Program-made: the position numbers and the translations under genes
Shown here: positions 28,664 through 37,992 of the stretch, piece after piece
How the letters are laid out: every line of letters begins with the position of its first letter
Position numbering within the stretch: position 1 is the first letter of the stretch
Notes under the pieces: generated by a model
What the model was told of the DNA's origin: nothing
The model's input: only the letters and a program-made list of their open reading frames with translations
The model's database searches: none
NCBI RefSeq assembly: GCF_031729055.1
Contig: NZ_JAVMIP010000002.1
Coordinates: forward strand, 248,001 to 312,000
DNA: 64,000 bases
Reading direction: 5' to 3'
DNA from: Pseudocalidococcus azoricus BACA0444
GTDB taxonomy: Bacteria; Cyanobacteriota; Cyanobacteriia; Thermosynechococcales; Thermosynechococcaceae

Positions 28664-29212
28664 TTAGCTTTGCAGCGTTATCAAGACCCAGGCATCTATG
28701 GCGAACATTAGCAGCGCAAACAGTCCCAGTAATCCGTACATCCAAGGTTGGGCCAGGGGGCGGATCAGTTCTGTGTCCAGGCCAGTGTGTTGATGAATAA
28801 ACCGCAGCATTTGACTAAAGCCGACCACTCGCATCGGCAATAAATAGGCCATACCCGCTTGAGTCAATAGATAATACACCAGTCCACCCTGACTTGTGCC
28901 CCGCGGCTGAATCCCGGTGATTTCTGACCATTGGATTGACCACTGTCGCCGGAGGAAAGTTGGAACCCAGGCCGGATAGATAATCGCCATCCCCTGTTGA
29001 TTCAGTTCGACTCGATAGCTGAGGGTTCCCAGGAGAATCAGACCGCCCATCACCAGCGCAATCAGTAATAGCCAAGGGGAAACCGGGGCCTGGGTTTGTT
29101 GGGATAGAAGAGGAAGAGGAAGCGTCAAGGCTATATAAAAACTGAGGATTGTCCAAGTGATTAAGGGCGAGGGCTTGAGACATAAGGCCTGGGCGGGGTC
29201 AAGGTTAGACAT
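28664..29212 (-). CDS. hypothetical membrane protein
   Basis: A 182-residue protein with three hydrophobic segments: about 18-36 (LITWTILSFYIALTLPLPLL), 47-65 and the C-terminal end (LLGLFALLMFAIDAWVLI). Between them lies a soluble part (YRVELNQQGMAIIYPAWVP to LRFIHQHTGL) with alternating strands resembling a bacterial PH-like domain (inference). I do not recognise a named family. It sits between the convergent response regulator gene and the GH10-like gene on the same strand. Confidence 0.6.
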   Translation of the reverse strand: MSNLDPAQALCLKPSPLITWTILSFYIALTLPLPLLSQQTQAPVSPWLLLIALVMGGLILLGTLSYRVELNQQGMAIIYPAWVPTFLRRQWSIQWSEITGIQPRGTSQGGLVYYLLTQAGMAYLLPMRVVGFSQMLRFIHQHTGLDTELIRPLAQPWMYGLLGLFALLMFAIDAWVLITLQS

Positions 29213-29264
29213 GGGGAGGGCTTGTTAGAGGTTAATGGAGAGGGAGAATCGTCAGGACTGGAGA

Positions 29265-30584
29265 TTAGTTGGCAATGATAGGGGCGGGGGGCGGACTGCT
29301 GGCCGGGGTAATAGTTTCTGGACTACATTGAGCCCGGCGACTGCGAGTGGCTGGCCAGGCAAAGAGAGACTGGAGGCCCGCTTGACGAATTTCTGGGGGT
29401 TCCGGGCCATTGTTCCATAAACTCTCGTAATAGAAGAACGCGACTCCCAGACCATCGGTTTGAGCGGCTGTTACTTTAGCCTTGACCAGAGAGAGTGGGG
29501 TTAAGTTGGTTCGCAGGCCAGAGAGAATCCCAACGGCGGTGGGAATTTTCTGTTTAGCGGCTTGCAATTCCGGGCGGGCAATTTGTTCTAAAAAGGCTTC
29601 CAAGGTGGGCCGATAAATTTGGACAATTAACTCATCCACAATGTCTTGATTAATCCAGGCCACCCAGTCTTGGAGAGAGCTATTGTAGGCGGAGGGATAG
29701 GGGTTGGGGGACACAGAGACAATGATCTTCGGTTTCCGGGCTTGGATGGCTTGATTCAGTTGTTTCATGAAAGCCGTAATCTTATCGGCGCGCCATTTGA
29801 CCCAATCCGTGGCCTGGGGATGGGCGGGGGGATCTTTCTTCGTTTCTTGCTTATAAAGAGCCACGGTGTAGGGATCATAACCAAACTCATTGGGGAGGCT
29901 CATGTGATCATCAAACTGAATCCCATCCACGTCGTACTGGCTGATGGCTTCCACCACCAAATCCGTCATAAATTTTTGCACCTCTGGATGAAAGGGATTG
30001 AGCCAAACCACTTCCCCAGCTGCCCCGACCCAGGTTTTTGTCCCATCGCGCCGCTGGGTTACCCAATTGGGATGCTGTAGGACAAGTTCCGAGGTTTCTG
30101 GGGCCATAAAGCCAAATTCAAACCAGGGGATGGCCAGTAAGCCTTGACAGTGGGCCTGGTTAATGACTTCGGCGAGGATGTCATAGTTATCTTGAATGCC
30201 CCGAATCACAAAGGGTTGAATGTTATGGCGTTGAGCGACTGGGCTGGGATAGGTGACATAACCCGAATTCCAAATCACCGGATAGACCGTATTGAAGTTA
30301 AGATCGGCCAGTTGGGCCATGGCCTGGGTTAAGCTGGGGCGATCTCGGAGCATTCTAGTGTCATTAGTGGTCAGCCAAACCCCGCGAATTTCCGGTTCCG
30401 ACACTCTTGGGGTGGGGGAAGCAGGGGCGGCGGGTTGAACGTAAATGCTGTCAGGATGATCGAGGGGATCCACAACTTTTATGGGAGACTGAGCCAAGAC
30501 CGGACTGAGTATTCCCCAGGCCAGGACTACCCCCAACCCCAAACTGAGCCAATATGCCAACTTCCGCCATCTGGACTGTGTCAC
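29265..30584 (-). CDS. exported family 10-like glycosyl hydrolase (GHL10/DUF187)
   Basis: A 439-residue protein. An N-terminal signal segment (LAYWLSLGLGVVLAWGILSPVLA) is followed by a TIM-barrel with EIRGVWLTTNDTRML, LNFNTVYPVIWNSGYV, LLAIPWFEFGFMAP, WLNPFHPEVQKFMTDLVVE, YDVDGIQFDDHMSLP and ISVSPNPYPSAYN. The FDDH and ExF Asp/Glu residues fit glycosidase chemistry. The GHL10/DUF187 family is linked to cell-envelope polysaccharides, possibly peptidoglycan-related; the exact substrate is unknown. The tail is Pro/Ala-rich. It is divergent from the rRNA methylase gene. Confidence 0.85.
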   Translation of the reverse strand: MTQSRWRKLAYWLSLGLGVVLAWGILSPVLAQSPIKVVDPLDHPDSIYVQPAAPASPTPRVSEPEIRGVWLTTNDTRMLRDRPSLTQAMAQLADLNFNTVYPVIWNSGYVTYPSPVAQRHNIQPFVIRGIQDNYDILAEVINQAHCQGLLAIPWFEFGFMAPETSELVLQHPNWVTQRRDGTKTWVGAAGEVVWLNPFHPEVQKFMTDLVVEAISQYDVDGIQFDDHMSLPNEFGYDPYTVALYKQETKKDPPAHPQATDWVKWRADKITAFMKQLNQAIQARKPKIIVSVSPNPYPSAYNSSLQDWVAWINQDIVDELIVQIYRPTLEAFLEQIARPELQAAKQKIPTAVGILSGLRTNLTPLSLVKAKVTAAQTDGLGVAFFYYESLWNNGPEPPEIRQAGLQSLFAWPATRSRRAQCSPETITPASSPPPAPIIAN

Positions 30585-30672
30585 AAACCCTCACCTATTG
30601 CGTGGTTTAGAATTTTTTCAGCTTCTGGATTATTCTAGAGTCCTTTCGGAATCCCCCACAATTTCCCCAGTT

Positions 30673-31482
30673 ATGATCACCAGTTTGCACAATCCTCTGG
30701 TTAAACAGTGTCGGCAATTGCACCAGGGCAAATATCGCCATCACCACCAGCAGTTACTCCTAGAAGGGACTCACCTGATTATGGAGGCCTGTGCGGTTCG
30801 TTACCCCTTATTGAGGGTTTACAGTACCCCGGCCTGGCAAGGGAAAAACCCAGTGCTATATCAACATCTCCAGGAAATTGCCGAACACCTGGAATCAGTC
30901 AGTGAACCTGTTTTAGCGGCCTTGGCTACGACCCAAACCCCTGATGGAATTGTTGCCATTGCTCCCCGCCGCCCCGCCGCATCTTTAGAACTCCACAGCC
31001 TTGGCCTGGTCTTAGAGGGGATTCAAGATCCCGGTAATTTAGGGACGCTGATCCGGACGGCCGCCGCGGCTGAAGTGGAGGGAATCTATTTGGGGCCTGG
31101 CTGTGTGGATTTGGAGCATCCCAAAGTTTTACGGGCGACTGCTGGGCAATGGTTTCGACTCGGGTTCAAGCAAAGTAGTGATCTCAGCCAAGATTTAGCC
31201 CCCTATCAAACCAGTTCCAATTGGCAGATTATTGCCACCCGGCCTAGCCCCAGCAGTTGTAATTATTGGGATCTGGATTATTGTCAACCAACCATTTTTT
31301 TATTAGGGAGTGAAGGACAGGGCCTCTCCCCAGAGTTACGCGCCCAGGCCAGCCAAGAGGTTTATATTCCCCAGGCCCCTGGTGTCGAATCCCTTAATGT
31401 GGGAGTTGCCGCCGCCCTTTTACTCTATGAAGTCAAACGTCAACGCCGTCATCATGCCCAAGGGATCGAATCTTCTGATTAG
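30673..31482 (+). CDS. SpoU/TrmH-family RNA 2'-O-methyltransferase
   Basis: A 269-residue SPOUT enzyme. The N-terminal substrate-binding part (SLHNPLVKQCRQLHQGKYR, LLLEGTHLIMEA) is followed by the knotted SAM domain. Its three motifs are visible: LEGIQDPGNLGTLIRTAAA (motif 1, with Asn/Arg), IFLLGSEGQGLSPEL (motif 2) and VESLNVGVAAALLLYE (motif 3). Target is probably a ribose in rRNA or tRNA; specificity cannot be read. The ATG at 30673 is chosen because the family-like sequence starts there. Confidence 0.9.
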   Translation: MITSLHNPLVKQCRQLHQGKYRHHHQQLLLEGTHLIMEACAVRYPLLRVYSTPAWQGKNPVLYQHLQEIAEHLESVSEPVLAALATTQTPDGIVAIAPRRPAASLELHSLGLVLEGIQDPGNLGTLIRTAAAAEVEGIYLGPGCVDLEHPKVLRATAGQWFRLGFKQSSDLSQDLAPYQTSSNWQIIATRPSPSSCNYWDLDYCQPTIFLLGSEGQGLSPELRAQASQEVYIPQAPGVESLNVGVAAALLLYEVKRQRRHHAQGIESSD

Positions 31483-31572
31483 GGATTAGAGAGTAATGAG
31501 AAAAGAGTTAACAAAAGGCATCAAGTTGAGTCCAGGGGAGGTTCTCACTCCTCACTCCTAAATCCTCACTTC

Positions 31573-32763
31573 TCAAACCGCAGTCGTCAAAAAATCCATC
31601 AACGGCGAGAGGACCCACTTGGCCCCCACTTTTAATTGATGTTCCAGAGTCGGCATGCGATAGAGATAGGCCAACCGCCGCACCAAATAGGCTAAGGAGC
31701 CATCCAACTGCAAGCCCAGGCCCGCCAAGGCCGCGCTATCGGTACCCAAGGTCAACATTTCCCCCAAATGAGAATAGTTAAAGGGCAACAGCGGGCGGTG
31801 ATTCAGGCTGGCCCAAACATTCCAACCCAGATAATCGGCCTGTTGAAACGCAGCTTGGGCCGTTGTTGGTACCTGTTGGCCGGCTTGATCCCGGACATCG
31901 GCCGCATCCCCCAAGGCAAACAGTTCGGGATGATCAACAACTTGCAGGGTCGGGGTAGTCAGGAGTCGGCCGCGCTCATTTTTGGGGAGTTCCAAGGCTT
32001 GAATCGCACCCGCCACCGCTGTCCCAACTGTCCAGATCACCAAATCCACCGGCAGTTCATCCACCTGGTCTTTATACTTCAGGGCAATGGTATTGGCACT
32101 CAGCCACTCTGGGGTGGTATCTAAATCCAGCCACACTTGCCGCGCTTCCAAGGCCCGTTGCGCCGTTTCCTGATTAAAGCTGGGGGAGCCACCCAGGATT
32201 TGGCTATTGCGATCCACCAGGCGAATTCGCCCCCGATTGCCCAACCGTTCCGAGAGTTTACAGGCCAGTTCCACACCGCTGGGACCGGCACCGACAATTA
32301 CAATACGGATCTTGTCTTGTCCAGAATTCTCTAGGGTTTTTAAGCGTTCCCCCAGGGTATAAGCATCAGCCAAAGTCCGAAACATCAGGGCATGATCGGT
32401 AACTCCCGGAACCTGGCCAGTGGGAGTCGTGCCGCCTAAGGCCAAAACTAAATAGTCATAGGCGAGGGTGGCCTGGGAACTGAGGGCGATGAGTTTTTCA
32501 ACTAGATTAATGTGCGACACCTGGGCCTGGCAAAACTGAATCGGGGTATCCGCTAAAATTTCGCTAAAGGGGGGGGCAATTTCCCAGGTTTCCAGTTCCC
32601 CAGTCAGCAATTCATAGAGCAGGGGTGTAAATAAAAAGCGATCAGATTGATCCACGAGGGTAATTTCAGGCCTGCCACCCTCTTCCCAGGGGAGTTGGGC
32701 CAAACGCAGTGCCGTATAAAGTCCCCCAAACCCCCCACCGAGAATCACAACTTTCTTAGCCAT
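31573..32763 (-). CDS. type II NAD(P)H dehydrogenase (NDH-2)
   Basis: A 396-residue FAD enzyme. FAD-binding VILGGGFGGLYTALRL at the start, NAD(P)-binding IVIVGAGPSGVELACKL near 155, VIWTVGT, and the second FAD motif FALGDAADV. The C-terminal part ends in a hydrophobic/amphipathic region (YLVRRLAYLYRMPTL), fitting peripheral membrane attachment. Members oxidise NAD(P)H and reduce plastoquinone without proton pumping; in cyanobacteria they are thought to sense redox more than drive flux. Electron acceptor is not readable from sequence. Confidence 0.88.
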   Translation of the reverse strand: MAKKVVILGGGFGGLYTALRLAQLPWEEGGRPEITLVDQSDRFLFTPLLYELLTGELETWEIAPPFSEILADTPIQFCQAQVSHINLVEKLIALSSQATLAYDYLVLALGGTTPTGQVPGVTDHALMFRTLADAYTLGERLKTLENSGQDKIRIVIVGAGPSGVELACKLSERLGNRGRIRLVDRNSQILGGSPSFNQETAQRALEARQVWLDLDTTPEWLSANTIALKYKDQVDELPVDLVIWTVGTAVAGAIQALELPKNERGRLLTTPTLQVVDHPELFALGDAADVRDQAGQQVPTTAQAAFQQADYLGWNVWASLNHRPLLPFNYSHLGEMLTLGTDSAALAGLGLQLDGSLAYLVRRLAYLYRMPTLEHQLKVGAKWVLSPLMDFLTTAV

Positions 32764-32873
32764 AGTTTTTCTGGTTCCAACCTAAAGTCACATCTGCTCG
32801 CTGGCCAAACATCTCCACAATAACGACAAATTTCAGTAGCCAGCTATTTGCAGGAGAGATAAAGGTGGCCTGG

Positions 32874-33020
32874 CTAAAATTTGAGGTTAAAAATAATTTC
32901 CATCGGGGCTGGTAGCAAATTCCCGCGAAAGTCTAAAAGCTGCCCTAAGAGTAGATAACCCACCCCCAGTAATACGGCGACAACTCCCGTTAAAATCGCT
33001 ACCCACTTTGGTCGTTCCAT
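32874..33020 (-). CDS. 48-residue single-pass membrane protein
   Basis: A short frame on the minus strand starting at an ATG (33018-33020) and ending TAG. It begins MERPKWVAILTGVVAVLL, continues with GVGYLLLGQLLDFRGNLLPAP and ends NLKF. One clear transmembrane helix at about residues 7-26 is followed by a conserved-looking LLDFRG motif. I recall similar small proteins in other cyanobacteria (RP-W start, LVQLLDFRG), so it is probably a real conserved gene of unknown role. It lies between the NDH-2 and mlaD-like genes on the same strand. Confidence 0.65.
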   Translation of the reverse strand: MERPKWVAILTGVVAVLLGVGYLLLGQLLDFRGNLLPAPMEIIFNLKF

Positions 33021-33073
33021 TGGTCTATATCCTTAAGATTGATCAGCTAATTGACTCAGTTTGTCATTGATGC

Positions 33074-34309
33074 TTAGGAGGGGTTTGGAGCCAGAAGGGG
33101 AGTCGGTTCCGGGGTAGGAGGGGGCGGGGCTGTGGCATTCACGGGTTGATTGGGAGCAACGGTTTCTGGATCGCTACTGGGGGTATTAGGAGCAAGAGCG
33201 GGTTGATTGGTGCGGGAAACTGGAGCAGGGGGAGTGGCGGATAGTTGGGATTGTTGGGTCAGGGCCAGCAGTTGTTGTTCAAGTTCTAAACTGGAGGAAA
33301 ATAACCGACTCAGGCCCCGAATGAGTCGCCGTAAATCCTCTTGCAGTTCTTGGTCTCCCGAGAGTTTAACCAGATCATTGGTGATTTTTTGGGTATTGAT
33401 AAAGGTGGCCCGGGCCGCATCTAGGGTTTGGGCCAAGGAAAACATCACCGCCGGATTACTGAGAGTTCCCGAAATGGTATTTAAGTTGGCCGCGGCCTGG
33501 GAACCATTTTTCAACAAGGCTTCTAAATCCGCCAGGACTGTACTTTTTTCTAAGCGATTCAGAAATGGGGATAGGTTACCCAAAACTAATTTGAGTTCCT
33601 GTCCAGATGCACTCAAGGTATTTAGAGTTGTGGTTAAAGTCCCTTTATTGACTTCCACTAAGCTTGTTACCTGATTGGCTGCTTGGGTAACAGAGCGGGC
33701 CGCAGTCGAAAATTCTCGCAGTTGCACTCGGGCATCGGCACTAAGACGATTCACATTTTCGGCGGCGGTGGCCACTTTCGTAATGGCAGAATTGGTATTT
33801 TCAATTAGTTGCGATTGATCCAAACTATCGGCAATGGCATTTGCAGCGGTGATTAAATCATCAAGGCTTTTACCTGTCCGCCCTTGAATTTTCTGCCCAT
33901 TACAAATAATGATTGTGGGGTCACAATCGGCACTGACAGGGGAAAGATTTTCGGGAAGATCTGCTACGGCCACAACTTGACGAAAATCCAGAAACGAACT
34001 GCCGACAAAGCCTGACTGCCGCACCTCGGGAATGGCATCACGGGGAATAATCACATCCCGCAGCTTGGCCTTGGCGATAATCCCCATTGGCCCGACTTGG
34101 ACATCAGAAATACTGCCGACTCTAACGCCCCGATAGCGTACCGGTGTACCCACCACCAGGCCTGGGGCATCGGCCAAGGTAATGGTGACTTCGTAGGTTT
34201 GCCCCGCAAAGAGATTTCCCCGCAGCCAGATCAAGGCTAGGCCCAGCACCCCCAGGCCAATTAAAAACAGCAGGCCAACCACACTTTCCTGCATGACCCG
34301 AGATCTCAT
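33074..34309 (-). CDS. MlaD-family (MCE domain) lipid transport protein
   Basis: A 411-residue protein with an N-terminal membrane helix (VVGLLFLIGLGVLGLALIWL) and one MCE domain (about 35-115). The MCE domain shows TYEVTITLADAPGLVVGTPVRY and RGVRVGSISDVQVGP. A long helical region follows (about 140-345), predicted to form a tunnel or needle, then a Pro/Thr/Ala-rich tail. It is the substrate-binding part of an Mla-type phospholipid transporter (TGD2-like in plastids). Its start overlaps the stop of the ATPase gene by four bases (ATGA), so translation is coupled. The permease (MlaE/TGD1) is not in the window. Confidence 0.88.
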   Translation of the reverse strand: MRSRVMQESVVGLLFLIGLGVLGLALIWLRGNLFAGQTYEVTITLADAPGLVVGTPVRYRGVRVGSISDVQVGPMGIIAKAKLRDVIIPRDAIPEVRQSGFVGSSFLDFRQVVAVADLPENLSPVSADCDPTIIICNGQKIQGRTGKSLDDLITAANAIADSLDQSQLIENTNSAITKVATAAENVNRLSADARVQLREFSTAARSVTQAANQVTSLVEVNKGTLTTTLNTLSASGQELKLVLGNLSPFLNRLEKSTVLADLEALLKNGSQAAANLNTISGTLSNPAVMFSLAQTLDAARATFINTQKITNDLVKLSGDQELQEDLRRLIRGLSRLFSSSLELEQQLLALTQQSQLSATPPAPVSRTNQPALAPNTPSSDPETVAPNQPVNATAPPPPTPEPTPLLAPNPS

Positions 34310-35109
34310 TCGCTTTGGCCTCCAGCTAGGGGTGGTTCAATAATCCGAATTGGCCCGTGGACGGCCCCCTGGAGAAATTGATGCAGGTAGGGATCATCAC
34401 AGGTGGGAATGTCGCTCACAGTTCCTTGCCATCGTATCTTACCCTCATAAAGCAAAATCATTCGTCCTCCGGTGCGGTGAATTGTGCTGTGTTGGTGGGT
34501 GACAATGACATAGGTCGAGCAGGTGGTGGCGTGGATATTGCGGATCATGTCTTCAATGACGGTTGAGGCAATCGGATCCAAGCCCGCTGTGGGTTCATCG
34601 TAGAGCAAAATTTGGGGGTCATCATTTTTATCTTTGGGATTATCCATAATCGCTCGGGCAAAACTGACCCGTTTCCGCATTCCCCCGGACAATTCTGCCG
34701 GATACAAATGGCCCATATTCTCCAGGCCAACTAAGGCTAGTTTGTGGCTGACTAAGGTTTTGATTTCTGTACAGGAGAGATTGGTATTTTCCAACAGATG
34801 AAAGCCGACATTTTCTTCTACGGTCAACGAATCAAAGAGGGCGGCCTGCTGAAAGACCATGCTCATGCGAATATCTCCCTTGCCCTCATCCCAATCCCCA
34901 TCCCGTTTCTGGCCATTCACATAGATTTCCCCCGTATCTGGCTGCGTCAAGCCCGCGATTAAACGCAGGATGGTGGATTTCCCAGTTCCCGATGGGCCAA
35001 TCACCGCTAAAGCATCGCCTACATGTATGGCAAGGTTGACATGATCAAGAACGACCTTATCCCCAAAGGCTTTGCTGACATTCCGAAATTCAATCAGGGG
35101 AACAGACAT
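34306..35109 (-). CDS. MlaF-like ABC transporter ATP-binding protein
   Basis: A 267-residue ATPase: Walker A GPSGTGKST, Q-loop MVFQQAALFDSLTVEENVGF, signature LSGGMRKRVSFARAI, Walker B ILLYDEPTAGLDP and H-loop VIVTHQHST. The LSGGMRKR form and the FDSLTV Q-loop are typical of MlaF/TGD3 lipid transporters. It overlaps the MCE-domain gene downstream (ATGA) and follows the HEAT gene by six bases, so the three form one operon for lipid movement across the envelope. Confidence 0.92.
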   Translation of the reverse strand: MSVPLIEFRNVSKAFGDKVVLDHVNLAIHVGDALAVIGPSGTGKSTILRLIAGLTQPDTGEIYVNGQKRDGDWDEGKGDIRMSMVFQQAALFDSLTVEENVGFHLLENTNLSCTEIKTLVSHKLALVGLENMGHLYPAELSGGMRKRVSFARAIMDNPKDKNDDPQILLYDEPTAGLDPIASTVIEDMIRNIHATTCSTYVIVTHQHSTIHRTGGRMILLYEGKIRWQGTVSDIPTCDDPYLHQFLQGAVHGPIRIIEPPLAGGQSE

Positions 35110-35115
35110 GGTGGT

Positions 35116-35868
35116 TTAAATTAGTCCTTCCAATTCTTGGGTTTCAATGGCTTCCAGGCCCCGGGCATCTCCCAACTTCACCAAGGCAGCCCGGGCATCT
35201 TCCTGTACCCCCATATCCTCATCCTCCAGCGCGCTAATCAAGGCATCAATGGCCTGGCTATAGGTTTGATCCACAGGAATCGCTCGACAGAGTTGCCCCA
35301 AAGCCCAAGCCGCATTACTTCTGACGACCGCCATCGCATCTACAGTCAGAGCCTTGACTAAGGGAGGAACAGCCTGGGTTGCGGCCTCAATACTCACTTC
35401 TGCCATTTGTCCCAAGGAACTGGCCGCCCATAATCGTACCGCCGAAATATCCGTCAGTAAGGTTTCTGTTAAGGGTAAGAGGGAGCGACTATCGCGGCAA
35501 TTCCCCAAGGCCCAAGTTACCCCTTTGCGGACATAGCCATTCCAATCTTGCTCCAGTTGTTGAATCAGAGGCTCCACCGCACTGGGACTGGGATTGCGGC
35601 CCAAGGCATAGGCAGCACTGACCCGAACGAGGGGACAAGAAGAGGAGAGGAGGTTAATGAGTGCGGGTACGGCCCTGGCATCTTCAATTTCACAAAAAGC
35701 CCGCGCCGCCAGCATCCGTTGAGTAACATCCTCGGCAGTCAACAGAGCTAGCATTTCATCGGGATCTGGCCGGGGCGGTTCAGTCACCTCAGCCCAATCT
35801 TCGTGATCGGCCAAGTTAACTTCGCTGATTATGGCTCCGTTCAGTTGGAGGTCGCTGTCATCCATCAT
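35116..35868 (-). CDS. HEAT-repeat protein
   Basis: A 250-residue soluble protein with about five to six PBS-lyase-type HEAT repeats (about 55-245), for example AVPALINLLSSSCPLVRVSA, AVEPLIQQLEQDWNGYVRKG, VPPLVKALTVDAMAVVRSNA and AIDALISALEDEDMGVQEDA. HEAT repeats of this kind occur in phycobilin lyases such as CpcE/F but also in many scaffold proteins; no partner CpcF-type gene is adjacent and it is too regular to name as a lyase. I use the ATG at 35868 (MMDDSD). It is first in the operon with the MlaF and MlaD genes. Confidence 0.8.
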   Translation of the reverse strand: MMDDSDLQLNGAIISEVNLADHEDWAEVTEPPRPDPDEMLALLTAEDVTQRMLAARAFCEIEDARAVPALINLLSSSCPLVRVSAAYALGRNPSPSAVEPLIQQLEQDWNGYVRKGVTWALGNCRDSRSLLPLTETLLTDISAVRLWAASSLGQMAEVSIEAATQAVPPLVKALTVDAMAVVRSNAAWALGQLCRAIPVDQTYSQAIDALISALEDEDMGVQEDARAALVKLGDARGLEAIETQELEGLI

Positions 35869-36109
35869 GGGTCTCTTTTGCAGCAATCCAGGCCTGGGGT
35901 TCATCCGAAAACTATTGCGGCTGCCTAGTTATGATCCATTAAACTACTGAGGGGTGGCTAAATCACCATCACACCGCTTGTGCAGCTATAGAATAGCCTA
36001 TTTACTCCCTGCGACTCGAGAATTTCTCTGCTTGGGCCGGAGAGACCCCCAACCTCCTTGTTCCCAAAGGCGCAAACTTGAGTAGTGTTGGATTTCCAGG
36101 CCTGGACAG

Positions 36110-37924
36110 CTAGGACTCGTTTTGCAAGCGCAACACGGCCATAAAGGCTTCTTGGGGCACATCCACACTGCCAATGGCTTTCATCCGTTTTTTCCCGGCT
36201 TTTTGTTTTTCTAACAGTTTCTTCTTCCGGGAAATATCGCCACCGTAGCATTTGGCTAACACATCTTTCCGTAATGCCGGAATACTTTCACTGGCCACCA
36301 CCCGACTGCCAATCGAGGCCTGGATTGGAATTTTGAATTGATGCCGCGGAATTAGGTCTTTGAGTTTGGAAACCAAGGCCCGACCGACGTTATAGGCTTT
36401 ATCCCGATGGACAATCGCCGCCAAAGAGTCCACCGGATCGCCACTGATCAAAATATCCAGCTTGACCAAATCATTTTCCCGGTAGCCAATCACATGGTAT
36501 TCCATACTGGCATAGCCGCGGGAACGAGATTTCATCTGATCAAAAAAGTCGGTGACAATTTCCGCCAAGGGGAGTTCATAAATTAAGGTTGTCCGGCCTT
36601 GGGTCAGATAGCGCATATCCTTAAATACCCCCCGCCGGGCCTGGGCTAATTCCATCAATGTCCCCACATAGGTTTCCGGGGTGATCATCTCCACTTTGAC
36701 GTAGGGCTCTTCAATTTTTTCCCGATGTTGCGGATCCGGAAGGGTACTGGGGTTATCAATCAAGATCACGCCATCTTTGAGGGTCGTGACCTGATAGACC
36801 ACCGAGGGAGCCGTAATGATCAAATCCAGATTATATTCCCGCTCGAGCCGTTCTTGGACAATTTCCATGTGGAGCAGGCCCAAAAAGCCACAGCGAAAGC
36901 CAAACCCCATGGCACTGGAACTTTCTGGCTCGTAGTTGAGGGCGGCATCATTGAGTTTGAGCTTTTCTAGGGCTTCTCGTAAATCTTCAAATTGAGCCGC
37001 ATCGGTCGGGAATAACCCACAAAACACCATCGGCTTGGCTTCGGCATATCCAGGCAGAGGTTCTTTGGCTTGTTTGCTGGCCAGGGTAATCGTATCGCCC
37101 ACCCGCGCATCAATGACGGTTTTAATCGCGGCGGCTAAATACCCCACTTCCCCGGCATGGAGTTCCTCGACTTGGATTTGACTGGGGGAGAGAACACCGA
37201 GTTCGTCAATATCGTATTCTTTGCCCGATGCCATTAAGCGAATTCGATCACCTTTTTTCAGCCGCCCATCCATGACTCGAAAATAGACAATCACCCCGCG
37301 GTAGGGATCGTAATAGCTATCAAAAATCAAAGCCCGCAGTGGTTGCTCCACTGTATCTTGGGGGGGCGGGACGAGGTGAATAATCGACTCTAAAATTTCG
37401 GGAATCCCAATCCCCTCCTTGGCAGAAGCATGAACCGCTTGGGAACAATCCAGGCCGACAATTTCTTCAATTTCACCCTTAACCCGCTCCGGCTCGGCTC
37501 CGGGGAGATCAATTTTATTCAGAACTGGGATAATCTCTAAATTGTTTTCTAGAGCTAAATACACATTGGCCAGGGTTTGGGCCTCAACCCCTTGGGAGGC
37601 ATCTACGACTAATAAGGCCCCTTCACAGGCTGCTAATGACCGCGAGACTTCATAGGAAAAGTCCACATGGCCGGGGGTATCAATTAGATTTAAGACGTAG
37701 TCTTGCCCATCAAGCCCTTTGTAATTCATCCGCGCCGCCTGGAGCTTGATCGTAATGCCCCGTTCCCGTTCTAAGTCCATGTTGTCGAGAAATTGGGCCT
37801 TCATTTCTCGGTCTGCCACAGTCCCCGTAAACTGTAACAACCGATCTGCCAGGGTAGATTTCCCGTGATCAATGTGGGCAATAATCGAAAAATTCCGAAT
37901 GTGGGAGACAGGAGCGTCCGTCAT
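36110..37924 (-). CDS. lepA: elongation factor 4 (LepA)
   Basis: A 604-residue translational GTPase that back-translocates or helps assemble ribosomes. GTP-binding motifs: [14 protein letters not shown] (G1), [11 protein letters not shown] (G3) and NKIDLPGA (G4). The LepA-specific C-terminal domain is present ([21 protein letters not shown], then [20 protein letters not shown] and the lysine-rich [16 protein letters not shown]). Length is normal. A single gene on the minus strand; 205 bases of non-coding DNA follow before the HEAT gene region. Confidence 0.97.
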   Translation of the reverse strand: MTDAPVSHIRNFSIIAHIDHGKSTLADRLLQFTGTVADREMKAQFLDNMDLERERGITIKLQAARMNYKGLDGQDYVLNLIDTPGHVDFSYEVSRSLAACEGALLVVDASQGVEAQTLANVYLALENNLEIIPVLNKIDLPGAEPERVKGEIEEIVGLDCSQAVHASAKEGIGIPEILESIIHLVPPPQDTVEQPLRALIFDSYYDPYRGVIVYFRVMDGRLKKGDRIRLMASGKEYDIDELGVLSPSQIQVEELHAGEVGYLAAAIKTVIDARVGDTITLASKQAKEPLPGYAEAKPMVFCGLFPTDAAQFEDLREALEKLKLNDAALNYEPESSSAMGFGFRCGFLGLLHMEIVQERLEREYNLDLIITAPSVVYQVTTLKDGVILIDNPSTLPDPQHREKIEEPYVKVEMITPETYVGTLMELAQARRGVFKDMRYLTQGRTTLIYELPLAEIVTDFFDQMKSRSRGYASMEYHVIGYRENDLVKLDILISGDPVDSLAAIVHRDKAYNVGRALVSKLKDLIPRHQFKIPIQASIGSRVVASESIPALRKDVLAKCYGGDISRKKKLLEKQKAGKKRMKAIGSVDVPQEAFMAVLRLQNES

Positions 37925-37992
37925 AGGGGGTGTAACCAGGCCAATGCGACTAAAGTGTGAAGAAAGCTTACATAGATTGTGACACAGGTTAA

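Noticed and set aside
31530..31572. CTCACTCCT-type repeats suggesting the small RNA Yfr1
   Set aside because: The Yfr1 core ACTCCTCACAC between two stems is not present; only a low-complexity CT-rich stretch is seen.
35116..35868. HEAT-repeat protein as a phycobilin lyase subunit (CpcE/NblB type)
   Set aside because: Repeats alone are not specific, no partner lyase subunit or phycobiliprotein gene is adjacent, and the gene leads a lipid-transport operon.
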